A stretch of DNA of 64,000 nucleotides from Bradyrhizobium embrapense (GTDB lineage Bacteria; Pseudomonadota; Alphaproteobacteria; Rhizobiales; Xanthobacteraceae). Numbering within the stretch: the first letter of the stretch is position 1; every line of letters starts with the position of its first letter. Below, in pieces: positions 35,150 through 43,283 of the stretch. The notes below the pieces were generated by a model. The model was not told the origin of the DNA. It saw only the letters and a list, made by a program, of their open reading frames with translations, and did no database searches. The stretch covers positions 1,116,411-1,180,410 of the forward strand of contig NZ_LFIP02000002.1 of assembly GCF_001189235.2 (NCBI RefSeq), in the 5' to 3' direction. Made by a program: the position numbers and the translations under genes.

Positions 35150-37816
35150 ATGAACAAGCCAGCAACCCATGTCCGGACCGCGCAGCTGCGTCGTCTTGCC
35201 ACGGCGATCGGTCTGCTGCTGACGATGGCCGCGGGCGCGCAGGCCGAGCAGACATTTTCGTTCGACGGCACGCCGGGAAAGCTGCCGAAGACGGTGGTCC
35301 CGTTGAGCTACACGATCGAGTTGACGCCCGATCTCACCAGCCTTGCTCTGCCCGGCGTCGAGACCGTTGACGTCGATGTGCGCGAGGCCGTGGCGCAGCT
35401 GACGCTGAATGCGATCAATACGACCTTCGCCGAGGTCACGATCGATGACGGTGCGCAGCGTGCTGAGGTCGCAACGGACGCTACCGCGCAGACCGCGACG
35501 CTGACCTTCGCCAAACCGCTTGCGGCGGGCCGGCACAAGCTCCGCATCGTGTTCACGGCGCAGATCAACAAATTCGGCACCGGCCTGTTCGCGGTCGATT
35601 ATCCGACCCCGAGCGGGATCAAGCGGCTGGTCTCAAGCAAGCTGGAGCCGGCCGATGCGCGGCGGATCTTCCCGTGCTGGGACGAGCCGTCGTTCAAGGC
35701 GAGCTTCGCACTGACCGTCGTGATTCCGCGCAATCTGCTCGCGGTCGGCAACATGCCCGTCGCGAGCGAGGCGCCGGTCGCCGACGATCTCAAGAAGGTC
35801 ACCTTCGCGCCGACACCGAAGATGTCGAGCTATCTGTTCGTGCTCACGGTCGGTGAGCTCGAGCGGATCACCGCGGATGCCGGCGGCGTCATCGTCGGCG
35901 TGGTGACGACGGAGGGCAAGAGCGGGCAGAGCCGGTTCGCGCTCGACAGCGCGGTGAAGCTGCTCGCCTATTACAACGACTATTTCGGCGTGAAATATCC
36001 GCTGCCGAAGCTCGACCTGATCGCCGTTCCCGGCGGGTTCGGCGGCGCGATGGAGAACTGGGGCGGCATCACCTTCTTCGAGAGCCGGCTGCTGTTCGAT
36101 CCCGCGACCAATGCCGAGACCGCGCGGCGCGGCATCTTCGCGATCATCGCGCACGAGATGGCGCATATGTGGTTCGGCGATCTCGTCACCATGGCGTGGT
36201 GGGACAATCTCTGGCTCAACGAGGGCTTTGCCAGCTGGATGGCGACCAAGGCGTCGGAGCAATTCTATCCGCAATGGCAGAGCTGGCTGAACGGCAACGG
36301 CGCCAAGCAGTTCGCCATGGCGCTCGATGCGCGCCGCACCTCGCACCCGGTGCAGCAGCCGATCGCCGATCACAGCGAAGCGGTCACGGCGTTCGACGCC
36401 ATCACCTACAACAAGGGGCAGGCGCTGATCCGCATGCTGGAGACCTGGCTGGGCGAGCAGGCGTTCCGCGACGGCATCCGCAAATACATCGCCGCGCATG
36501 CCTACAGCAATTCCACCACGGCCGATCTTTGGCAGGCGCTCGAGACGTCCGGCGGCAAGCCCATCACCGGCATCGCCGCCTCCTTCACCGAGCAGGACGG
36601 CGTGCCGCTCGTCGTGGCGGAGACAGCGTGCGATGGCACGGCACAGCGCCTGACGTTGCGGCAGGATCGCTTCGTGATCGCGCCGGCCGGCGATCCGCCG
36701 TTGCCGGCCCACGACTGGCAGATCCCGGTTGCGGCCGGACCGGCGCAGGGCAAGCCGTTCGACGAGATCCTGCTGAAGGGCCGTGCCGATGTCCCGGCCG
36801 GCACATGCGGCGATGCGATCAAGGTCAATCTCGGCGCCGTCGGTTACTTCAGGGTCGAATACGGTCCCAAGAACCGTGCCGCATTGCTGAACGCCTTCCC
36901 GCAAATGCAGGTCACCGACCGGCTCAATATCGTCACCGACAGCTGGGCGCTGGTGCAGGCGGGCCGCACTGAAGCGTCATCCTATCTTGCGCTGCTCGAC
37001 GCGCTCGATGTCGGCGACCACCGTGCGGTGTGGGACCAGGTGATCTCGACCTTTGCCATGCTCAACCGCCTGTCGCGCGACCGCAGCGAACGACCGGTGA
37101 TCCAGGCCTATGCCCGCGCCAAGCTGCGCCCGGTATTCGATCGGATCGGATGGGAGGGACGCGGTCCCGCCGACGACGACACCGCGCTGCAGCGCGCGAG
37201 CCTGATCTCGACGCTGGGCGATCTCGGGGATGCGGCCATCATCGCCGAAGCGAAGCAGCGCTTTGCAACGTTCCTCGATGATCCCAAATCGCTGCCCACC
37301 ACGCTGCGCGATGCGGTCACCCATGTCGTTGGCATCACGGCCGATCGGGCAACCTATGATCAACTGCTGGCGCTCGCGCGCAAGAGCACGGCGACCAATG
37401 AGCGGCTGCGCTATTACTTCGCCGCGGCCAGTGCCCGCGATGCGGAGCTGGCGCGCGCCACGCTGACGTTGACGCTGACCAACGAATTGCCCGACACCAT
37501 CGTCACGGGAATGATCAACGCCGTTGCGGGCGCGGGCGATCAACCGCAGCTCGCCTGGGACTTCGTCCGGGCCAATTTCGATGCGCTGCTGGCGAGGCAA
37601 GGGCCGAACTTCCGCGACCAGTTCGTGCCGAACTTCATGACCAATTTTACCGATCAGGCCCACGCGGTGGAGCTCGCCGCGTTCGCCCCGTCGCAATCGA
37701 CCAGCGGCGGGCGGGTGATGGTGGCGCGCTCCTTGCAGGCGATCGCGATCTCGGCCGATCTCGCCGCGCGCGTGCTGCCCGCCACTGAGGCCTGGATCAC
37801 GGCGCACAAGCCGTGA
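35150..37816 (+). CDS. M1 family aminopeptidase, exported
   Basis: An 888-residue zinc aminopeptidase. A signal peptide ends near MAAGAQA-EQ (residue about 35). The exopeptidase motif GGAMENWGG lies near residue 298, and the zinc site HEMAHMWFGDLV with the distant Glu in WLNEGFASW is near residue 335. The C-terminal half is the ERAP1_C-type helical domain. It removes N-terminal residues from peptides, probably in the periplasm. ATG 35150 was chosen because the signal peptide begins there; upstream frame to 35042 appears non-coding. Peptide uptake systems elsewhere in the window could use the products. Confidence 0.93.
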   Translation: MNKPATHVRTAQLRRLATAIGLLLTMAAGAQAEQTFSFDGTPGKLPKTVVPLSYTIELTPDLTSLALPGVETVDVDVREAVAQLTLNAINTTFAEVTIDDGAQRAEVATDATAQTATLTFAKPLAAGRHKLRIVFTAQINKFGTGLFAVDYPTPSGIKRLVSSKLEPADARRIFPCWDEPSFKASFALTVVIPRNLLAVGNMPVASEAPVADDLKKVTFAPTPKMSSYLFVLTVGELERITADAGGVIVGVVTTEGKSGQSRFALDSAVKLLAYYNDYFGVKYPLPKLDLIAVPGGFGGAMENWGGITFFESRLLFDPATNAETARRGIFAIIAHEMAHMWFGDLVTMAWWDNLWLNEGFASWMATKASEQFYPQWQSWLNGNGAKQFAMALDARRTSHPVQQPIADHSEAVTAFDAITYNKGQALIRMLETWLGEQAFRDGIRKYIAAHAYSNSTTADLWQALETSGGKPITGIAASFTEQDGVPLVVAETACDGTAQRLTLRQDRFVIAPAGDPPLPAHDWQIPVAAGPAQGKPFDEILLKGRADVPAGTCGDAIKVNLGAVGYFRVEYGPKNRAALLNAFPQMQVTDRLNIVTDSWALVQAGRTEASSYLALLDALDVGDHRAVWDQVISTFAMLNRLSRDRSERPVIQAYARAKLRPVFDRIGWEGRGPADDDTALQRASLISTLGDLGDAAIIAEAKQRFATFLDDPKSLPTTLRDAVTHVVGITADRATYDQLLALARKSTATNERLRYYFAAASARDAELARATLTLTLTNELPDTIVTGMINAVAGAGDQPQLAWDFVRANFDALLARQGPNFRDQFVPNFMTNFTDQAHAVELAAFAPSQSTSGGRVMVARSLQAIAISADLAARVLPATEAWITAHKP

Positions 37817-37894
37817 GGTCGCGGGGGAGTTTCCGGCGGCGCGCGATGCGGCTATGCTCCGTGCGCGGCATGCAATCAACGATGCGAGGCTGAC

Positions 37895-39547
37895 ATGGTC
37901 AAAGGTTCCGATTTGCTGGTCGCCGCCCTCGAGAACGAGGGCGTGGAACGGGTGTTCGGCGTTCCCGGCGAAGAGAATCTCGACGTCGTCGAGAGCCTGC
38001 GCAGATCCTCGATCAAGCTGATCGTAACCCGCCACGAGCAGGCCGCGGCGTTCATGGCGGCGACCTATGGCCGGCTGACCGGAAAGCCCGGCGTCTGCAT
38101 GACGACGCTGGGCCCCGGCGCGCTCAACCTGACGACCGGCGCGGCCTATGCGCTGCTCGGCGCGATGCCGATGGTGATGCTCACGGGGCAGAAGGGCATC
38201 CTGAGCAGTCGGCAGGCCAAGTTCCAGATCGTCGACATCGTCAACACGTTCCGGCCGCTGACCAAGCTGTCGCTGCAGATCGTCAGCGGCGCGACCATCC
38301 CGACGCTGGTGCGTGATGCCTTCCGGATCGCGACCCAGGAACGGCCGGGGCCGGTGCTGCTTGAATTGCCGGAAGACATCGCCGGCGAGGAGACCGCGCC
38401 GGTCGAAATGATCCCGCCGCATCCGATCGAAATTCCGATCGCACATGCTGCAGCCCTCGACCGCGCCGCCGAGATGATCCTGAAGGCGCAGCGGCCGCTG
38501 ATCATGCTGGGTGCTGCGGCATCGCGCCCGCGCTCGACCGCAGGGATCGGCGACTTCGTACGGCGGACCAAGATCCCGTTCTTCACCACACAGATGGGCA
38601 AGGGCACGGTATCCGGCGGCACCAACCAGTACATGGGAACCGCCGCGCTGAGCGAGCGTGACTATGTGCACGAGGCGATCGACCGCGCCGACCTGATCAT
38701 CGCGATCGGCCACGACACGATCGAGAAGCCGCCCTTCATCATGGGCCCCAAGGGGCCGCAGGTGATCCATGTCAGCTACACGCCGGCGAATGTCGAGCAG
38801 GTGTATTTCCCGCAATGCGAGGTGATCGGCGATGTCGGGCCGAGCCTCGAACTGCTGGCCGACCGCGTCGCGGGCAAGCTGCCGCATGCCAGTGCGCTGC
38901 TCAGCCTGCGCGAGGGCATTCTGGCGAAGATCACCGATCGCGCGACAGAAGGCCGCTGGCCGCCGACGCCGCAGCGCATCGTGCACGATGTGCGCCAGGT
39001 GATTCCCGAGGACGGCATCGTCGCGCTCGACAACGGCATGTACAAGATCTGGTTCGCGCGCAACTACCGCACGCTGCTCGCGAACTCGCTGCTGCTGGAT
39101 AACGCGCTCGCCACCATGGGCGCCGGCCTGCCGTCGGCGATGATGGCGGCGATGCTCTTTCCGAACAACCGCGTGCTCGCGGTCTGCGGCGACGGCGGCT
39201 TCATGATGAACTCGCAGGAGATGGAGACTGCGGTCCGCCTCAAGCTCAATCTCGTGATCCTGATCCTGGAGGATTCCGCCTACGGCATGATCCGTTGGAA
39301 GCAGGCGGTCGATCATTTCCCGGATTTCGGCCTGACCTTCGGCAATCCCGATTTCGTCAAATATGCCGAAAGCTACGGCGCCAAGGGCTCGCGGATCGAG
39401 AGCACGGAGGCGATCGTGCCGACCCTGGAGCGGGCTTTCGCCGGCGGCGGCGTGCACCTCGTCGTGGTGCCGATCGACTATAGCGAGAACAAGCGGGTGC
39501 TGGTCGACGAGCTGCGCGAGAAGGTGCAGCAGATCGACGTGGAATAG
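37895..39547 (+). CDS. Thiamine diphosphate enzyme, AlsS-type acetolactate synthase-like
   Basis: A 550-residue TPP-dependent enzyme. The N-terminal catalytic Glu is in RHEQAAAFMA, the central domain resembles FAD-type ALS, and the TPP motif is GDGGFMMNSQEMETAVRLKLN in the C-terminal third. The closing PIDYSENKRVL is characteristic of the catabolic acetolactate synthase AlsS group, rather than anabolic IlvB. No acetolactate decarboxylase or IlvN-like regulatory subunit is adjacent, so the product and role are uncertain. Glyoxylate carboligase or another benzoylformate-type decarboxylase are less likely alternatives. Confidence 0.82.
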   Translation: MVKGSDLLVAALENEGVERVFGVPGEENLDVVESLRRSSIKLIVTRHEQAAAFMAATYGRLTGKPGVCMTTLGPGALNLTTGAAYALLGAMPMVMLTGQKGILSSRQAKFQIVDIVNTFRPLTKLSLQIVSGATIPTLVRDAFRIATQERPGPVLLELPEDIAGEETAPVEMIPPHPIEIPIAHAAALDRAAEMILKAQRPLIMLGAAASRPRSTAGIGDFVRRTKIPFFTTQMGKGTVSGGTNQYMGTAALSERDYVHEAIDRADLIIAIGHDTIEKPPFIMGPKGPQVIHVSYTPANVEQVYFPQCEVIGDVGPSLELLADRVAGKLPHASALLSLREGILAKITDRATEGRWPPTPQRIVHDVRQVIPEDGIVALDNGMYKIWFARNYRTLLANSLLLDNALATMGAGLPSAMMAAMLFPNNRVLAVCGDGGFMMNSQEMETAVRLKLNLVILILEDSAYGMIRWKQAVDHFPDFGLTFGNPDFVKYAESYGAKGSRIESTEAIVPTLERAFAGGGVHLVVVPIDYSENKRVLVDELREKVQQIDVE

Positions 39548-39685
39548 CAAATTGCCGCCGACCTCACGGAACGAAATGCCGTCGGCTTGATTGAACGTCA
39601 GCCGCCATGGTAGCACGCCCAGATGTTACGCACTGAGCATCACTCGTTTTGCTGATGGTCGGCGATACCAGATCTGAGAGGTCAC

Positions 39686-41326
39686 GTGACTGCACCAAAT
39701 CCTGCCGCCGGCAAACCCATTGATCCCTCAGCGCTCGCCAATGTGCCGCGGCTGGTCACGGCCTATTTCGCGGGCAAGCCCGACGCCGGCGATCCCACCC
39801 AGCGGGTTGCTTTCGGCACGTCGGGCCATCGCGGCTCGTCGCTGAAGAACTCGTTCAATGAGGATCATATCCTCGCCACCACGCAGGCGATCTGCGACTA
39901 TCGGCGCGAAAAGGGGCTGACCGGGCCGCTGTTCATCGGTATCGACACCCATGCGCTGGCCGAGCCGGCGCTGGCCAGCGCGGTCGAGGTGTTCGCGGCG
40001 AATGGCGTCGAGATCATGATCGACGCGCAGGGCGGCTACACCCCGACGCCCGTCATCTCGCACGCCATCCTGAGCTACAACAAGGGCCGCAGCACCGGCC
40101 TTGCCGACGGCGTCGTCATCACCCCGTCACACAACCCGCCGGAGGACGGCGGCTACAAGTACAACCCGCCGCATGGCGGCCCGGCCGACACCGACGTCAC
40201 CGCGGTGGTCGAAAAGAACGCCAACCGGTATATCGAGGCCGGCCTCAAGGGGGTCGCGCGGATGCCCTATGATCGCGCGCGCAAGGCAGCGACCACGCAT
40301 CTGCATGACTACATCACGCCCTATGTCGCCGACCTCGGCAACACCGTCGATCTCGCGCTGATCAAATCCGCCGGCGTCAGGATCGGCATCGATCCGCTCG
40401 GCGGCGCGGCGGTGCACTACTGGCAACCGATCATCGCGCGCTACGGCATCGACGCTACCGTGGTCAACCAGGCGGTCGATCCGACCTTCCGCTTCATGAC
40501 CGCGGACTGGGACGGCAAGATCCGGATGGACTGCTCGTCGCCGTATGCGATGGCGAGCCTGATCGGGATGCGCGACCGTTTCGATGTCGCCTTCGCTAAC
40601 GACACCGACGCCGACCGCCATGGCATCGTGACCCGCTCGAACGGGCTGATGAACCCGAACCATTTCCTCGCCACCGCGATCGCCTATCTGTTCGCGCACC
40701 GGCCGCAATGGAGCAAGGACGCCGCGATCGGCAAGACCATCGTATCGAGCTCGATCATCGATCGTGTGGCCAAGAAGCTCGGTCGCAAGTTGGTCGAGAC
40801 GCCGGTCGGCTTCAAATGGTTCGTCGAAGGGCTCGGCAGCGGCCGCTTCGGCTTTGCCGGAGAGGAAAGCGCCGGCGCCTCGTTCCTCAAGCGCGACGGT
40901 TCGGCCTGGACCACCGACAAGGACGGCATCATCCTCGGCCTGCTGGCTGCGGAGATCATCGCCAAGACCGGCCGCGATCCCAGCGAATTGTTCAATGAGC
41001 TGACCGCCGAGCTCGGCGTGCCCTATTACGAGCGCATCGATGTTGCGGCGACGCCGAAGCAGAAGAACGCGCTGAAGGCGCTCGGGCCGGACCAGCTCAA
41101 CATGACCGAGCTCGCCGGCGATCCGGTGCGCGCGGTCCGAACCAAGGCACCGGGCAACGATCAGCCGTTCGGCGGCATCAAGGTCGAGAGCGACGCCGGC
41201 TGGTTCGCCGCACGTCCCTCCGGTACCGAAGACGTCTACAAGATCTACGCCGAGAGTTTTCACGGCCCGAATCATCTGAAAAAGATCCAGGGCGACGCGC
41301 AGGCCGCGATCGCCAAGGTGTTCTGA
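39686..41326 (+). CDS. pgm: Phosphoglucomutase (alpha-D-glucose specific)
   Basis: A 546-residue enzyme, the same length as E. coli Pgm. It interconverts glucose-1-phosphate and glucose-6-phosphate. The phosphoserine loop is ITPSHNPPEDGGYKYNPP, the metal loop is NDTDADRHGIV and the sugar-binding loop is GEESAGASF; a phosphate-binding C-terminal loop is ARPSGTEDVYKIY. The start is GTG 39686 with GAGAGG upstream. It is not clearly operonic with its neighbours and probably serves glycogen, trehalose or envelope polysaccharide metabolism. Confidence 0.95.
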   Translation: MTAPNPAAGKPIDPSALANVPRLVTAYFAGKPDAGDPTQRVAFGTSGHRGSSLKNSFNEDHILATTQAICDYRREKGLTGPLFIGIDTHALAEPALASAVEVFAANGVEIMIDAQGGYTPTPVISHAILSYNKGRSTGLADGVVITPSHNPPEDGGYKYNPPHGGPADTDVTAVVEKNANRYIEAGLKGVARMPYDRARKAATTHLHDYITPYVADLGNTVDLALIKSAGVRIGIDPLGGAAVHYWQPIIARYGIDATVVNQAVDPTFRFMTADWDGKIRMDCSSPYAMASLIGMRDRFDVAFANDTDADRHGIVTRSNGLMNPNHFLATAIAYLFAHRPQWSKDAAIGKTIVSSSIIDRVAKKLGRKLVETPVGFKWFVEGLGSGRFGFAGEESAGASFLKRDGSAWTTDKDGIILGLLAAEIIAKTGRDPSELFNELTAELGVPYYERIDVAATPKQKNALKALGPDQLNMTELAGDPVRAVRTKAPGNDQPFGGIKVESDAGWFAARPSGTEDVYKIYAESFHGPNHLKKIQGDAQAAIAKVF

Positions 41327-41347
41327 GCGCCGGGCGGGGCGGAATTC

Positions 41348-42304
41348 ATGCGCGTATTGTTGACCGGCTCCTCCGGCTGGCTCGGCCGGTTCCTCGCGCC
41401 GCGGCTTCAACAGGCCGGCCATGACGTGACCGGCCTCGACATCGTTCCGGGGGAGGCGACCGATGTGGTCGGTTCGGTGACTGAGAGATCGGTGGTCGAC
41501 CGCGTGTTCGGCGATCGCGGCATCGAGGCCGTGATCCATGGCGGCGCGCTGCACAAGCCGGACATCGAACGGTTCGCGCCGCAGGCCTTTGTCGACGTCA
41601 ACGTGTCAGGCACGCTCAATCTGCTGCAAGCCGCCGCGTCCGCTGGCCACGACCGCTTCGTCTTCACCTCGACGACCTCGCTGATGATCTCGCAGGCGAT
41701 CCGCGACGAGGAGGGCCACACCGCGGTGTGGCTCGACGAGAGCTCGGGGCCGCTCGAGCCACGCAACGTCTACGGCGTGACAAAACTCGCCGCCGAAGGG
41801 TTGTGCCGGCTCTACAGCCGCGAGTATGGGCTGAACTGCGCGGTATTGCGCACCAGCCGCTTCTTCCCCGAGGACGACGACACGATCCGCGACATCCATG
41901 GCGAGAACCTGAAGGCGACCGAGCTGCTGTACCGCCGCCTCACGGTCGAGGATGCCGCCGACGCCCATGTCGTGGCGCTGGAGAAGATCCGCGGCTTCGA
42001 GGTGTTCGTGATCAGTGCGCCGACGCCGTTTGCGCGCAGCGACGTTGCCGCCCTGAAGACGGATGCGGCCGGCACGATCGCGCGTATCTTCCCCGAGGCG
42101 CCGGCGCTGTTCGCGCGCCGCGGCTGGCAGCTGCCGAAATCGATCGGCCGGATCTACGATGCGAGCAAGGCCGAGCGGCTGCTCGGTTTCCGCGCGGTAA
42201 CCGATTTTGCCGCCGTGCTCGACGCCCTGCGCACGGGCGAACCGCTTCCATTTGCGCACGATCCCGATTATGTCTCGCCGTCAACGAGGCTCGCAAATGG
42301 CTGA
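41348..42304 (+). CDS. NAD-dependent epimerase/dehydratase (extended SDR)
   Basis: A 318-residue extended SDR. The nucleotide motif is [12 protein letters not shown] (residues 6-17), the active-site Ser/Thr segment is TSTTSLM and the catalytic Tyr-x3-Lys is in [11 protein letters not shown]. The nearby DapA-family gene overlaps its 3' end by eight bases. A sugar or sugar-acid role is plausible, with the aldolase acting later in the pathway. The substrate is not recognisable. Confidence 0.88.
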   Translation: MRVLLTGSSGWLGRFLAPRLQQAGHDVTGLDIVPGEATDVVGSVTERSVVDRVFGDRGIEAVIHGGALHKPDIERFAPQAFVDVNVSGTLNLLQAAASAGHDRFVFTSTTSLMISQAIRDEEGHTAVWLDESSGPLEPRNVYGVTKLAAEGLCRLYSREYGLNCAVLRTSRFFPEDDDTIRDIHGENLKATELLYRRLTVEDAADAHVVALEKIRGFEVFVISAPTPFARSDVAALKTDAAGTIARIFPEAPALFARRGWQLPKSIGRIYDASKAERLLGFRAVTDFAAVLDALRTGEPLPFAHDPDYVSPSTRLANG

Positions 42305-43172
42305 TTTCCACGGCGTCTTTCCCTATCTGGTGTCCCCGGTCGATCCCGCCGGCCATATCCGCACCGAGGTGCTGGGCCGGCTCTGCGACGACCTGATCGA
42401 GGCCGGCGTCCACGGGCTGACGCCACTCGGCTCGACCGGCGAATTCGCCTATCTCAACAATGCGCAGCGCATGCAGGTGGTGGCGACCACGATCGAGGCC
42501 GCGCAGGGCCGCGTGCCTGTGGTCGCCGGCGTCGCCTCGACCTCGACGGCGGATGCGGTGGCGCAGGCCAAGGCCTATCAGAAGCGCGGCGCTGCCGGCA
42601 TTCTCGCGATCCTGGAGGCGTATTTTCCGCTCAGTGACGCCCAGGTGGAATCCTATTTCCGCGCCATCGCCGACGCCGTCGACATTCCGGTCGTGATCTA
42701 CACCAATCCGAATTTCCAGCGTTCCGATCTCACGCTCGACGTCATCGCGCGGCTCGCCCAGCACCCGCGGATCGGCTACATCAAGGACGCCTCGACCAAC
42801 ACTGGCCGGCTGCTGTCGATCATGAACCGCTGCGGCGATGGCCTGAAAGTATTCTCGGCGTCCGCCCATATTCCGGCCGCGGTGATGCTGATCGGCGGCC
42901 ATGGCTGGATGGCGGGACCTGCCTGCATCATCCCGCGCCAGAGCGTCGAGCTCTACAATCTCTGCCGCCGCGCCCGGTGGGACGAGGCGATGGCCCTGCA
43001 GCGCAAGCTCTGGCGCATCAACGAGGCGTTCGCCTGCTTCAACCTCGCCGCCTGCATCAAGGCCGGACTGGCGAGCCAAGGCTACGATGTCGGCGATCCC
43101 GTGCCGCCGCAGGCGCCGCTGAGCGCCGAGCAGCGCAAGGTGGTCGAGGCCGCGTTGCGCGATCTCGGCTGA
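42297..43172 (+). CDS. Dihydrodipicolinate synthase family protein
   Basis: A 291-residue class I aldolase-type lyase/synthase. The Schiff-base Lys is in GYIKDAST, the Tyr of the proton relay is in VIYTNPNF and the phosphate/carboxylate loop is PLGSTGEF. Family members include DapA, N-acetylneuraminate lyase, and keto-deoxy-gluconate/glucarate enzymes. Because it is translationally coupled to an epimerase and not near lysine genes, sugar-acid breakdown is more likely than lysine synthesis. The exact reaction is inferred only. Confidence 0.85.
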   Translation: MADFHGVFPYLVSPVDPAGHIRTEVLGRLCDDLIEAGVHGLTPLGSTGEFAYLNNAQRMQVVATTIEAAQGRVPVVAGVASTSTADAVAQAKAYQKRGAAGILAILEAYFPLSDAQVESYFRAIADAVDIPVVIYTNPNFQRSDLTLDVIARLAQHPRIGYIKDASTNTGRLLSIMNRCGDGLKVFSASAHIPAAVMLIGGHGWMAGPACIIPRQSVELYNLCRRARWDEAMALQRKLWRINEAFACFNLAACIKAGLASQGYDVGDPVPPQAPLSAEQRKVVEAALRDLG

Positions 43173-43283
43173 AGCTGGCTTGCGGGTTGCATCCGGCGCA
43201 TTACGTCGTCGTTTCCGGGCGTGTTGTCTCGCGCCGAAAATCCGTTAAAACCCGCCGAAATTTATGAAATCAAGGACCCTCCG

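Noticed and set aside
36977..39616. An 879-codon open frame on the minus strand across the aminopeptidase and TPP genes
   Set aside because: It is the antisense shadow of two well-supported plus-strand genes in GC-rich DNA; the translation is low-complexity, rich in Arg, His and Asp, and shows no domain.
41348..43172. Lysine biosynthesis genes (dapA plus neighbour)
   Set aside because: The SDR is not a lysine enzyme, the DapA-like protein is coupled to it, and no other lysine gene is near, so a sugar-acid role fits better.
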